DNA from: an uncultured Candidatus Competibacteraceae bacterium
Lineage (GTDB): Bacteria; Pseudomonadota; Gammaproteobacteria; Competibacterales; Competibacteraceae
DNA length: 64,000 nt
Direction: 5' to 3'
NCBI GenBank assembly: GCA_903879705.1
Contig: CAIRMO010000036.1
Span: 1 to 64,000 of the forward strand
Shown here: positions 26,047-34,623 of the stretch, piece by piece
Position numbering within the stretch: the first letter of the stretch is position 1
Layout of the letters: every line of letters starts with the position of its first letter
Notes under the pieces: model-generated
The model's database searches: none
What the model saw: the letters and a program-made list of their open reading frames with translations, nothing else
Told to the model about the DNA's origin: nothing
Translations under genes and position numbers: made by a program

Positions 26047-27816
26047 TTACCGAGAGGCTTCGATCAAGTCGAGTTCGACGGCGATTGTGGGCGGCGGTGA
26101 TTCTCCCCGTAGGACCCTGATCGCCGTCTCCACCGCCAACGCCCCCATCCGATCCGGCCTTTGGGCCACCGTGGCCGCGATTTTGCCCTCGTGCAACGCT
26201 TGCAGGGCTTCGGGAATCGCGTCGAACCCAACCAGCAGTGGGCGCTGCTGATCAGGATGGGCGTGGAACGCATCCATGATGCCCAGGATCATGGTGTCAT
26301 TGTGGGCAAAAATGGCGGCGAAGCGCTGGTTCTGGGTCAGCAACTGGGTCATGGCGGCACGAGCGTCATCGCGGTTGAAATTGGCAATTTCGCGCGTTGC
26401 GACCCGCAGATTCTTGTGGTCAGCAAGATCATCGTTAAACCCCTTACCCCGTTCGTAACTGGCTGAGGCACCAGGAATCCCCTCGAATTCGGCGATAGCG
26501 CCGCCGTTGTCCAGCTTGCGGACCAGATACTCCCCGACCAGCCGGCCTCCGGCGACATTGTCGGAGGCGATGTGCGAAACCACCTGCCCGCCGTAGGCCT
26601 TGCGATCCACCGTGATGACCGGAATCCGGGCGCGATTGGCGAGATCAATGCCGGGCCGTACTGCTTGGGAATTGGTAGGATTGATGATGATCAAATCGGC
26701 CTTCTTGTCCACGAAGTTCTGGAGGGTCAGCAACTGCTGGGAGTCATCGTTGCCGGCGTCGGCGTAGGACAAATCCACCCCGTGAACTTCCGCCTGGGTC
26801 TGGGCGCCCTTGAGCATGGCGGCGAAAAATGGATTTTTCAGATCGGACAACGTCAAGGCGATCCGCTTACCGAAGCTTTCGTGCGTGATCAAAGCGAGTG
26901 GCGTTTCCTGATAGGTCGGGATTTTTTTACCCTGCATCGCCTGAGCCGCCAGCGCTACGCCATAGCGCCCCATCAGTTCCGGGTGCTGCTCAACGGTAGC
27001 GTCCACCCGACCATTGCGAAGTTCATTGCGGATCGCTTCGATATTGTCATAGCCGCCGACCCGCACCTTCCCGGTCAGATTGCGCAAATCCAGCGCATGC
27101 AGCACTCCTAGCGCCATCTGGTCGTTGGCGCAAAACACCGCGTCCACCGAGCCATGTTTTTCCAGCAGGTTCGACATCACGGCAAAGGCGTCTTCGGTCT
27201 GCCAGTTGGCGCTGACCGAATCGACGATCTCGATACCGCCGCCGGCGGTGACCGCCTGGATGAACCCCGACTTGCGCAAGTCACCATTCTGGGCGCCGGG
27301 AATGCCCTCAATGACAATCAGGCGACCCCTGCCCTGCAACTGGCGGCGGAAGTAATCACCAACCAGCGCCGCACCCTTGGCGTTGTCGGAACCAACAAAG
27401 GGAATGTCCAAGCCCTGTTCCGCCTGGGCGGTTTTGTCCAGGGGATTGTCGATATTGATCACTACGATCCCCTGATCCACCGCTTTTTTGAGGATCGGGT
27501 CCAGTGTGCGCGAATCCGCCGGGGCGATCACGATCGCGCCATAACCACGCGAAATCAGGTTGTTGAGGATACTGGCCTGATGCGCGAGATCAGTTTCCAG
27601 TTCGGTGCCGAAGACTTCCAGCGTGAGGTGATTTTCGCGGGCGTAGTCCTTGGCGCCCGATTCCATCTTGAAGAAGAATGGGTTGGATAGCGCCTTCATC
27701 ACCAGGGCGATCTTGTCCTTGTTGGGCGTGTCCGGCTGGGCAAGGGCGATGAGCGGGATCCAGGCGATCAACCCGCAGAAAACCAGAAAAAACCAGCGAT
27801 TCAGCATGAGTTTCAT
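26047..27816 (-). CDS. Tandem-fused periplasmic sugar-binding protein (two RbsB-like domains)
   Basis: The product has 589 residues. Residues 1-26 are a signal peptide ending ALAQ. Domain 1 (about 33-310) and domain 2 (about 315-585) are each a complete type 1 periplasmic binding fold. Both repeat the same landmarks: KIALVMKALSNPFFFKMESG against RIALTLSDLKNPFFAAMLKG, then I(I)NPTNS/IAPADSRTL, EGIPGAQNGDLRKSGF against EGIPGASASYERGKGF, and VFCANDQMALGV against IFAHNDTMILGI. A normal ribose-binding protein has one such unit of about 300 residues. There is no transport ATPase or permease beside it. The hybrid kinase gene follows by 12 bp, so it is probably a sensory receptor for a sugar or AI-2-like ligand. 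Confidence 0.9.
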   Translation of the reverse strand: MKLMLNRWFFLVFCGLIAWIPLIALAQPDTPNKDKIALVMKALSNPFFFKMESGAKDYARENHLTLEVFGTELETDLAHQASILNNLISRGYGAIVIAPADSRTLDPILKKAVDQGIVVINIDNPLDKTAQAEQGLDIPFVGSDNAKGAALVGDYFRRQLQGRGRLIVIEGIPGAQNGDLRKSGFIQAVTAGGGIEIVDSVSANWQTEDAFAVMSNLLEKHGSVDAVFCANDQMALGVLHALDLRNLTGKVRVGGYDNIEAIRNELRNGRVDATVEQHPELMGRYGVALAAQAMQGKKIPTYQETPLALITHESFGKRIALTLSDLKNPFFAAMLKGAQTQAEVHGVDLSYADAGNDDSQQLLTLQNFVDKKADLIIINPTNSQAVRPGIDLANRARIPVITVDRKAYGGQVVSHIASDNVAGGRLVGEYLVRKLDNGGAIAEFEGIPGASASYERGKGFNDDLADHKNLRVATREIANFNRDDARAAMTQLLTQNQRFAAIFAHNDTMILGIMDAFHAHPDQQRPLLVGFDAIPEALQALHEGKIAATVAQRPDRMGALAVETAIRVLRGESPPPTIAVELDLIEASR

Positions 27817-28172
27817 CCTCTTGAAGAGCTTTCGTGGAGCAGGCTCAATAGGCGTCCGTCAATAGCGACAGAAAGCAGGGCCGAACTGGGCGTCGTCCAG
27901 CAAAACAGTCGGTCAATTCTATACTCTAACGGCGTTGAAAATTGCCGGAAATTTCCTCCATCCCGCCACTTCAGGCCCGCCGAAGACGCATGGATCGTTT
28001 CCGGCCTGGCGCAAAATCGTTGCTATAGCCTGAGTCCATTCCGGATTGAAGGCGATCGCCGGTGACCCATAACCCGGTAACCGGCAGGGTATATTTCGGC
28101 GATCAATCCGATATGATTACCCTTGCATGACTTGAATCATTAATCGAGGCATTAAGCCGAGGAGCGGGAAGA
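27817..28172. other. Divergent intergenic region between the sensor operon and frdABCD
   Basis: The 356 bp hold the leaders of two divergent operons. An AT-rich TATAGAAT on the minus strand near 27920 could be a -10 for the binding-protein gene, but no convincing -35 is seen. On the frd side the last 40 bases are AT-rich (TTGAATCATTAATC). I looked for an FNR box of the TTGAT-N4-ATCAA form and found none that fits. No small gene or RNA can be supported. Confidence 0.5.
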
Positions 28173-29933
28173 GTGGAGATCATTAAGACCGATATCGCAA
28201 TCGTCGGTGCGGGGGGCGCGGGGCTGCGAGCCGCCATCGCCCTGGCTGAAGCTGATCCAAAACTTCGCATTGCACTGATTTCAAAAGTTTATCCCATGCG
28301 CAGCCACACTTGTGCGGCGGAAGGTGGGGCCGCCGGGGTCATCAAGTCTGATGACAGCATGGCCCTGCATTTTGGCGACACGGTGGGCGGCGGCGACTGG
28401 CTGTCCGATCAGGACGCGGTCGAATACTTCATCCACGAAGCCCCCAAGGAACTGACCCAGCTTGAACATTGGGGCTGTCCGTGGAGCCGCGAACCCGATG
28501 GCTCAGTCGCGGTACGGCCCTTTGGCGGGATGAAAATCAAGCGCACCTGGTTCGCCGCTGACAAATCCGGCTTCCATATTCTGCACACCCTGTTTCAGAC
28601 CTCGCTCAAGTATCCGAGCATCCAGCGCTTCGATGAGTATTACGCCACCGATCTGCTGGTCGAGGACGGACACTGCCAGGGCCTCACCGCGCTGGAAATT
28701 CGCAGCGGCCAGATGAAACAGTTCCAGGCCAGGGCGGTGATCATTGCCGGCGGCGGCGGCGGACGGATGTTCCCGTTCACCACCAATGGCGCAGTCAAGA
28801 CCGGCGACGGGATGGCGCTGGCTTATCGCGCCGGGGTGCCGCTCAAGGATATGGAGTTCGTGCAGTACCATCCGACCGGGCTGCCCAATAACGGCATTCT
28901 GTTGACCGAAGGCTGCCGTGGTGAAGGCGGGGTGCTGTTCAACAAGGATGGTCGCCGCTATTTGCAGGATTACGGGATGGGGCCGGAAACACCCATCGGT
29001 CAGCCGGTGCTGAAAACTATGGAACTCGGCCCCCGCGACCGGGTAAGCCAGGCTTTCTGGCACGAACAGAAGAAGGGCAATACCGTCTCGACCCCGTGGG
29101 GCGACTGCGTGTTGCTGGATATGCGCCATCTCGGCGAAAAGAAGATCGACGAGCGGTTGCCGCTGGTCCGCGATCTGTGCATCAGCTACCTCGGCAAAGA
29201 CCCGGTTAAGGAACCGATTCCGATCCGCCCGGTGGTGCATTACATGATGGGAGGGATTCACACCAATATTAAAGCCGCGACCCCGCTGCCGGGATTGTTC
29301 GCCGCGGGCGAATGCGCTTGCGTCAGCATCAACGGTGCCAATCGGCTCGGTTCCAACTCGCTGACTGAATTGCTGGTGTTTGGCAAGCGGGCAGCGTTGA
29401 GCGCCATTGAGCATGTCCAGTCCGGCTTGTCGGCCAGCAAGGATGCGGCGTTGACGGGTCAGGCCCAGGCTTCGGAGACGCGGATTGGCACACTGATGAA
29501 GAAGAGTGCCGGCACCGAAACTATTGCCGGGCTGCGAAAAGAGATGATGGAGACGATGGAAACCAATGTCGGCATTTACCGCACCGGTTCGGAACTGGCG
29601 ACGGCCTGCGACAAGATTTCCGAACTGCGCCAGCGTTACGCCCACATTGCCCTGCACGACAAGACCCACGTCTACAACACCGACCTGATGCAGGCGCTGG
29701 AACTGGGATCGATGCTCGATTGCGCCGAAGCAGTCACGGTCGGGGCGCGGGATCGCAAGGAATCGCGGGGCGCGCACCAGCGGCTCGACTTCACCGAACG
29801 GGATGATGTGAACCTGCTCAAGCATACCCTGGCCTATTACCATCCCACCGAACCGCCCCGCCTTGACTATCTCGATGTGGTGATTACCCAATCACAACCT
29901 GGGGTGCGCGATTACTCAGGAGCCAAGAAATGA
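28173..29933 (+). CDS. frdA: Fumarate reductase flavoprotein subunit
   Basis: The product has 586 residues and follows E. coli FrdA closely along its length. The FAD site is IAIVGAGGAGLRAAIALAEA at the N-terminus and the FAD-linked histidine is in YPMRSHTCAAEGG at about residue 43. Active-site segments are FVQYHPTGLPNNGILLTEGCRGEGG and RPVVHYMMGGIHTN, and NRLGSNSL closes the capping region. The start is a GTG with GGAG eight bases upstream. The subunit reduces fumarate to succinate on the cytoplasmic face. It is first in the overlapping frdABCD operon. The four-subunit layout with two small anchors points to fumarate reduction rather than the SdhCDAB oxidative enzyme. Confidence 0.95.
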   Translation: MEIIKTDIAIVGAGGAGLRAAIALAEADPKLRIALISKVYPMRSHTCAAEGGAAGVIKSDDSMALHFGDTVGGGDWLSDQDAVEYFIHEAPKELTQLEHWGCPWSREPDGSVAVRPFGGMKIKRTWFAADKSGFHILHTLFQTSLKYPSIQRFDEYYATDLLVEDGHCQGLTALEIRSGQMKQFQARAVIIAGGGGGRMFPFTTNGAVKTGDGMALAYRAGVPLKDMEFVQYHPTGLPNNGILLTEGCRGEGGVLFNKDGRRYLQDYGMGPETPIGQPVLKTMELGPRDRVSQAFWHEQKKGNTVSTPWGDCVLLDMRHLGEKKIDERLPLVRDLCISYLGKDPVKEPIPIRPVVHYMMGGIHTNIKAATPLPGLFAAGECACVSINGANRLGSNSLTELLVFGKRAALSAIEHVQSGLSASKDAALTGQAQASETRIGTLMKKSAGTETIAGLRKEMMETMETNVGIYRTGSELATACDKISELRQRYAHIALHDKTHVYNTDLMQALELGSMLDCAEAVTVGARDRKESRGAHQRLDFTERDDVNLLKHTLAYYHPTEPPRLDYLDVVITQSQPGVRDYSGAKK

Positions 29934-30673
29934 GCGAACGCCAAATTCAGTTGGAGGTTCTCCGCTACAACCCGGAGACCGACAGCGAACCCCGCTATCA
30001 GACATATTCCGTGCCGTGCATGAATGAGTGGGTGGTGCTGGACGCCCTGAACTACGTCAAGGACAACCTTGATCCGACCCTGAGCTATCGCTGGTCGTGC
30101 CACATGGCGGTTTGCGGCAGTTGCGGGATGATGATCAATGGCGAACCGAAGCTGGCGTGCAAGGCGTTTATCCATGAATACACCGATCAGGTTCGAGTCG
30201 AGCCGATGGCCAATTTCCCCATCGAGCGCGACCTGGTCACGTCGGTCGAAGACTTCATCGCTAAACTGGCCTGCGTCAAGCCGTACCTGATTCCCAAGAG
30301 CGATCAGCCGGTCAGTGCTGGCGCGTTCCAGCAGAGTCCGGCGGAACTGAAGAAATTCAAGCAATACACCCTCTGCATTAACTGCATGTTGTGTTACGCC
30401 GCCTGTCCGCAATATGGGCTGGTGCCGGAATTCCTTGGCCCGGCAGCGATTTCCATGGCGCACCGCTATAACCAGGATTCCCGCGATGGCGGGCGGGATC
30501 AGCGTCAGGAAGTGATCGCTTCGGACGAGGGGGTATGGGAATGCTCGTTTGTCGGAGCCTGCTCCGAAGTGTGTCCCAAGCACGTTGACCCGGCAGGCGC
30601 GTTGCAGCAGGTCAAGGTCGCCAGCACCCTCGACTGGTACAAAGAACACTTGATGCCGTGGATGAAAAAATGA
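29930..30673 (+). CDS. frdB: Fumarate reductase iron-sulfur subunit
   Basis: The product has 247 residues. The 2Fe-2S ligands are in SCHMAVCGSCGMMINGEPKLAC, of which CGSCG and the later Cys are clear at about residues 57-77. The 4Fe-4S and 3Fe-4S ligands are in CINCMLCYAACPQYG at about 148 and CSFVGACSEVCPKHVDP at about 205. It carries electrons from the membrane quinol site to FrdA. Its start overlaps the frdA stop by four bases and its stop overlaps frdC by four bases (ATGA), so the operon is tightly coupled. Confidence 0.95.
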   Translation: MSERQIQLEVLRYNPETDSEPRYQTYSVPCMNEWVVLDALNYVKDNLDPTLSYRWSCHMAVCGSCGMMINGEPKLACKAFIHEYTDQVRVEPMANFPIERDLVTSVEDFIAKLACVKPYLIPKSDQPVSAGAFQQSPAELKKFKQYTLCINCMLCYAACPQYGLVPEFLGPAAISMAHRYNQDSRDGGRDQRQEVIASDEGVWECSFVGACSEVCPKHVDPAGALQQVKVASTLDWYKEHLMPWMKK

Positions 30674-31062
30674 ACAAACCCTATGTTCGCCCCTTGTCCA
30701 AAACCTCCTGGTTTCTGACTCAGCCCCGTTATAAGCGGTATATGCTGCGGGAAGTGACCTGCCTGTTTATCTTCGCCTACACCTTCCTGCTGATTTGGGG
30801 TCTCAAGCGGCTTTCCGAAGGGCCGGACGCTTTTCAGGGCTTCCTGAATGCGCTGCACAGTCCGTGGAGCGTACTGTTCAATCTGGCGGTGCTGATTGCC
30901 GCGGTCTACCATAGCACCACTTGGTTCAACGTCACCCCGCAGGCGATGCCGATCCAGCGCGGCGAAGAGTTTGTGCCGGGCAATATTATTATCGGTGCCC
31001 ACTATGCCGTCTGGGCGGTGGTCTCGCTGATCATCCTGATTATTGGCATTCGGGGAATGTAA
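30670..31062 (+). CDS. frdC: Fumarate reductase membrane anchor subunit C
   Basis: The product has 130 residues with three membrane helices (residues about 28-48, 65-87 and 107-128). The N-terminus MNKPYVRPLSKTSWFLTQPRYKRYMLREVT matches the FrdC pattern, with a conserved Arg/Tyr-rich segment before helix 1. The start inside frdB at the ATGA overlap is preferred to the frame opening at 30658. Together with FrdD it forms the quinone pocket. There is no heme-ligand pattern, as expected for the type D complex. Confidence 0.9.
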   Translation: MNKPYVRPLSKTSWFLTQPRYKRYMLREVTCLFIFAYTFLLIWGLKRLSEGPDAFQGFLNALHSPWSVLFNLAVLIAAVYHSTTWFNVTPQAMPIQRGEEFVPGNIIIGAHYAVWAVVSLIILIIGIRGM

Positions 31063-31064
31063 TC

Positions 31065-31406
31065 ATGGCCAAATCCAACAAACCGATTTTCTGGGGATTA
31101 TTTGCGGCTGGCGGCACGGTGACCGCGTTTGTGACTCCGGCGCTGGCACTGGTGACGCTGATCGCCGCGATGCGCTACTCGCCGGATATGTTTACTTATG
31201 ACGCGATCCATGTTTTTGCTGCCCACTGGCTGGGCAAACTGGTGATTTTCGGCATCATCCTGCTGTCGCTGTGGCACGCTGCACACCGGACCCGGGTCAC
31301 CGTTCATGACTTCGGGGTTCGCGCCGACAGTCTGGTGGCCATTGTGGTCTACGCGCTGGCCGGTATCGGGACGCTGCTGACCCTGGTTTACCTGTTGCGT
31401 ATCTGA
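31065..31406 (+). CDS. frdD: Fumarate reductase membrane anchor subunit D
   Basis: The product has 113 residues with three membrane helices. It begins at ATG 31065, two bases after the frdC stop. KSNKPIFWGLFAAGGTVTAFVTPALAL matches the first helix of FrdD, and HVFAAHWLGKLVIFGIILLSLWHAAHR the second. The long frame that starts upstream of it inside frdC is not used. It completes the four-gene frd operon, which ends at the terminator at 31447-31479. Confidence 0.92.
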   Translation: MAKSNKPIFWGLFAAGGTVTAFVTPALALVTLIAAMRYSPDMFTYDAIHVFAAHWLGKLVIFGIILLSLWHAAHRTRVTVHDFGVRADSLVAIVVYALAGIGTLLTLVYLLRI

Positions 31407-31446
31407 CCCATAACCGGGAATTTGCCCGGTTGATTCCTCACCCCAA

Positions 31447-31479
31447 CCCCTCTCCTTCATCGGGAGAGGGGCGTTTTTT
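31447..31479 (+). terminator. Rho-independent terminator after frdD
   Basis: The stem CCCCTCTCC pairs with GGAGAGGGG around a seven-base loop (ttcatcg), followed by CGTTTTTT. The stretch CCTCACCCCAACCCCTCTCC just before it is a sequence often repeated in proteobacterial genomes. A smaller hairpin AACCGGG/CCCGGTT precedes it at about 31412-31433. Confidence 0.85.
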
Positions 31480-31505
31480 GATCCGTCTTGAAGGACATTT
31501 TTGCC

Positions 31506-32324
31506 ATGAGTTCCCAATCTGCACCGTATGCCGCTACCTTGCCCCGTTCTTCGGCACTGGATCAGGTCGCTAGAGTGGAGCCGGCGATGGCCGGTGTTAA
31601 AAACGCTGCTGTTTTTGAGGAAGCCCGCCGGATGGTTGATGGTTCGGCGCACGTTCCATTGCTGCCCGCCTATTTACAGCAAACCTACTGGTGGGCTTAT
31701 CTGCACCCCAACGCGGTGTGGGTGTTTGAACGGCAATGGCTGGTTAACCTGATTCTGTGGGGCAACTTTGCGGAATTGCGCGACGCGGCGCTGGCGGAAA
31801 TGGGCGAGACGATTGACGGGACAGTTTTACAAGTGGCCTGCGTGTACGGAGACTTCACCGAGCGACTGGCACAACGGCTGACTCCGAACGGGCGGCTGGA
31901 TGTGGTGGATGTCGCGCCGGTGCAGTTGGAGAACTTGAAGACCAAGCTCAACGGTGCTGCACAGATCGTTGTTTATCACCAGGATTCTACCGATCTACGC
32001 TTCGTCGACGCTAGTTATGATTGCGTAGTGGTGTTTTTCCTGTTGCACGAACAGCCGGAAGCAACGCGGATTCAGACCATCGCCCAAGCGTTGCGGGTGG
32101 TCAAGCCGGGCGGCAAGGTGGTCTTTGTGGACTACCATCGCCCTGATGCAATTAACCCGTTCCGCTACGTCATGGTGCCGATTTTTAAGTCTCTGGAACC
32201 GTTTGCGATGGATCTGTGGAACAAGGAAATTGCCGATTGGCTGCCCACTTCGGTACGTCTGGCCAGCATCGACAAGCAAACCTTTTTCGGCGGGTTGTAT
32301 CAGAAGGTCGTGATGATCCGGTGA
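31506..32324 (+). CDS. rquA: Rhodoquinone biosynthesis methyltransferase-like protein RquA
   Basis: The product has 272 residues from ATG 31506, with AAGGA nine bases upstream. The hallmark block YLQQTYWWAYLHPNAVWVFE, followed by RQWLVNLILWGNFAELRDAAL, is present at about residues 60-100. The SAM-binding loop is LQVACVYGDFTERLA instead of the DxGxGxG seen in UbiG/UbiE. Both are features of RquA, which converts ubiquinone to rhodoquinone. Rhodoquinone has a lower potential and lets fumarate reductase run towards succinate. Its place directly behind frdABCD, separated only by a terminator, fits this job. A general class I methyltransferase is the alternative. Confidence 0.87.
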   Translation: MSSQSAPYAATLPRSSALDQVARVEPAMAGVKNAAVFEEARRMVDGSAHVPLLPAYLQQTYWWAYLHPNAVWVFERQWLVNLILWGNFAELRDAALAEMGETIDGTVLQVACVYGDFTERLAQRLTPNGRLDVVDVAPVQLENLKTKLNGAAQIVVYHQDSTDLRFVDASYDCVVVFFLLHEQPEATRIQTIAQALRVVKPGGKVVFVDYHRPDAINPFRYVMVPIFKSLEPFAMDLWNKEIADWLPTSVRLASIDKQTFFGGLYQKVVMIR

Positions 32325-32331
32325 AAGCCCA

Positions 32332-32796
32332 TTAGCCGATAAGAACGTCGGGCGGCGGCGCCAGGGCGATTTGTCGCGCCCGCTGCACGAAGGCATTCAC
32401 CATGCTCAGCGCCATTGGCCGAACCAGCACCTCGCTGATCGGCTTGAACCAGATCGAGCGTACTTCACAATCCAGGGCGAAATCGATTCGGCACTGACCT
32501 TCGGGAGTAGGCGCAAACGTCCAGCAAATGTCGAAGCGGCGGAAAATGTGGTCTGCCGAAGTCACCACAATCGAGCGCGGCGAATCGAGTTCGGTACGGG
32601 TGCGGAATCGCCGTTGCAGCAGCCCTAGCGCCAGCACCTGTTCGGTCTCATAACCGCGATCATATCGCCGAATGATCCGCGCCTCCCGCATCAACGGGAT
32701 GAATTCCGGGTAGCGTTCCACGTCCGCGACCAGCGCGAACAACCGCTCGGCGGAAATGGCGACTACGCGGCTTTCGTGATGGGATGTCTGGGTCAT
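32332..32796 (-). CDS. Coq10/RatA-like START-domain protein
   Basis: The product has 154 residues from ATG 32796, with GGGAG six bases upstream. The Coq10/polyketide-cyclase fold shows in SAERLFALVADVERYPEFIPLMREARI near the N-terminus, then CRIDFALDCEVRSIWFKPISE and the long C-terminal helix ALSMVNAFVQRARQ. Relatives bind ubiquinone and help its delivery to respiratory complexes (Coq10), or are called RatA in E. coli. Its 3' end meets rquA with only seven bases between, so two quinone-related genes are convergent here. Confidence 0.85.
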   Translation of the reverse strand: MTQTSHHESRVVAISAERLFALVADVERYPEFIPLMREARIIRRYDRGYETEQVLALGLLQRRFRTRTELDSPRSIVVTSADHIFRRFDICWTFAPTPEGQCRIDFALDCEVRSIWFKPISEVLVRPMALSMVNAFVQRARQIALAPPPDVLIG

Positions 32797-33233
32797 GTGT
32801 CGCTCCCGCTGCGTGGGGGAATCCCCGCTCAAGCTCAAGTATAGACGAGTCCTGAACAGGCCGATTGAGCCTGCCTTTCAAAGGTGGCGCCATGTCGATG
32901 GTTACCAGCCCCACTGAATCCCGACTTCCACTTTTTATCATACCCGCGAATGCGGGTATCCAGCTTTTGCAGTGAATCACTGGATTTCCGCTTACGCGGG
33001 AATGATGACTGAAGGATTGTCTTTATGTAAATTTTTCGGTGATAACGATGATTCGTGGAATGGGTCAGACTGTCGTGTCTATTCCAACCCATTGATATAA
33101 TTGATTCGCGCAGGGCGTACTGACCTGACTTGAAGTATCGGGTCACAGGAATAATTCAGAGGAGGAAAAAGGTCCGGTGATAAAGTTTATACCCGGTGAA
33201 GATCGCGCCAGCAGAGCCTTCATGGCATTAAAA
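32797..33233. other. Intergenic region holding repeat copy C
   Basis: There are about 440 bp between the divergent START-domain gene and the 3' end of the transporter gene. It holds a nested palindromic repeat (32936-33008) and otherwise no frame with a ribosome binding site. The stretch 33010-33230 is moderately AT-rich with no recognisable motif. Confidence 0.5.
32936..33008. repeat. Nested palindromic repeat, copy C
   Basis: ATCATACCCGCGAATGCGGGTATCCAG, split here as a hairpin CATACCCGC/GCGGGTAT, is followed by a spacer and CTGGATTTCCGC...GCGGGAATGAT. It has the same plan as copies A, B and E with a few changed bases. Confidence 0.78.
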
Positions 33234-33254
33234 CCAACCTTCAACCTTTAACCC
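33234..33254. repeat. Heptamer array at the transporter stop codon
   Basis: Units CCAACCT, TCAACCT and TTAACCC. Read on the minus strand they give GGGTTAAAGGTTGAAGG, which encodes the last residues R-V-K-G and the TGA stop of the YajR-like gene. Confidence 0.7.
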
Positions 33255-34623
33255 GAATTTCCCGCAACGCCGCCTCATCAAGCGTCCGCCGATCCACCTT
33301 GAGATAAGCCACACCCTCGGCGGCGACCACTACCGCCTCGGCCACCCCTGGCGCTTCACGCAATCGCAGCGCCAGCAGGTGAGCTTCCACTTCATCCAGC
33401 ACCCCCACATTCAGCAGATAACTGCTGAGATAACGGGGATTCTGCATGGTCCAGGCCACCAGCAGCCAAGCCAGCGCTGCCAGTGTGGTCAGTGCGAACA
33501 CGCCCTCAAAGCCGAACTGCCCGCGTAGCCAGCCGCCTAACACGCCGCCCGCGAATGCGCCGAGAAACTGGCTGCTGGAATACACTCCCATCGCCGTACC
33601 TTTGGCATCAGGTGGGGCCAGCTTGACGATCAGCGAAGGCAGGGTTGCTTCCAGCAAATTGAAGGCGGTAAAGAAAACCAATAACAATATGGCGGTTTCC
33701 AGCGCGGTGTCGTGCAGGACCAATAACCCCAGTTCGGTCAGCGCCAAGGTGAAAATGGCACCCAGGAACACCGGTTTGAGTTGCCGGCGTTTTTCCGCGA
33801 GGATGATGAAGGGAACCATCGCCCCCATCGAGAACAGCAGCGCCGGCAGGTAGACTTGCCAGTGCTGATCGCTCGGCAAGCCGGCGCTGCGTAAAGCCAG
33901 CGGTACAGCAACGAAGGTCGCTGTGAGCAGCAGATGCAGGGTGAAAATGCCGAAATTGAGCCGCAGCAATTGCCCATCGGCCAACACCCGCCCGAATTGC
34001 GAAGAGACCGGCTCGGCGTCGCAGTGAATGTGGCTTGCCACCGGATCGGGGACCTTGAACCGCACCACGGCGACGCCCAGCAAGGCCAGCATGCCGGTCA
34101 GCCAAAAAATGCCCGGCACCCCGATCCAGCCGTTCAGCACCGGACCGAGAATCATGGAAGCAGCGAATGAGACGCCAATGGTAACGCCGATGGTCGCCAT
34201 CACCTTAATCCGGTGTTCCTCGCGGGTCAGGTCAGCGGCCAGCGCCATGACCGCCGCCGAAACGGCACCGCCGCCTTGCAGCGCACGGCCCAGGATCACG
34301 CCGTAAATCGAATCGGCCAGCGCCGCGACCACGCTGCCCCCGGCAAAAATCAGCAGGCCGATATAAATCATCCGCTTGCGACCATAACGGTCGGACAGAA
34401 AGCCGAATGGAATCTGAAACAGCGCCTGGCTAAACCCGTAAATTCCAATGGCCAATCCCGCCAGCGCCGGGGTATCGCCGCGCAACTGTTCGGCATACAG
34501 GGCGAATACCGGCAGAATCATGAACAGGCCCAGCATCCGCAGCGAAAATACCCCCGCCAGCCAGAATGCCGCTTGCCGTTCGCTGACCGTCATCTGCTCT
34601 GGCGTTAAACCGGTTGTTTTCAT
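33241..34623 (-). CDS. yajR: MFS transporter, YajR-like, with C-terminal ferredoxin-fold domain
   Basis: The product has 460 residues with twelve membrane segments. The MFS signature is FGFLSDRYGRKRMIYIGL at about residue 73, and LGRALQGGGAVSAAVMALAADLTREEHR is very close to the YajR family. After the last helix (about residue 385) a domain of about 70 residues (SSYLLNVGVLDEVEAHLLALRL and so on) matches the small YAM domain that YajR carries. YajR is a proton-driven drug-efflux-type carrier of unknown natural substrate. The final V-K-G and stop come from heptamer repeats. The ATG at 34623 directly abuts the end of the TnpB remnant. Confidence 0.85.
   Translation of the reverse strand: MKTTGLTPEQMTVSERQAAFWLAGVFSLRMLGLFMILPVFALYAEQLRGDTPALAGLAIGIYGFSQALFQIPFGFLSDRYGRKRMIYIGLLIFAGGSVVAALADSIYGVILGRALQGGGAVSAAVMALAADLTREEHRIKVMATIGVTIGVSFAASMILGPVLNGWIGVPGIFWLTGMLALLGVAVVRFKVPDPVASHIHCDAEPVSSQFGRVLADGQLLRLNFGIFTLHLLLTATFVAVPLALRSAGLPSDQHWQVYLPALLFSMGAMVPFIILAEKRRQLKPVFLGAIFTLALTELGLLVLHDTALETAILLLVFFTAFNLLEATLPSLIVKLAPPDAKGTAMGVYSSSQFLGAFAGGVLGGWLRGQFGFEGVFALTTLAALAWLLVAWTMQNPRYLSSYLLNVGVLDEVEAHLLALRLREAPGVAEAVVVAAEGVAYLKVDRRTLDEAALREIRVKG

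Noticed and set aside
28080-28172. FNR box upstream of frdA
   Set aside because: No TTGAT-N4-ATCAA or close variant is found; TTGAATCATTAATC does not have the needed symmetry.
28503-29891. Antisense frame of 462 codons over frdA
   Set aside because: frdA is certain on the other strand; the antisense translation shows no domain and no ribosome binding site.
32835-33146. 103-codon frame between the START-domain gene and the transporter gene
   Set aside because: Much of it is a translated palindromic repeat (SFPRKRKSS... typical of these repeats), and no start signal is seen.
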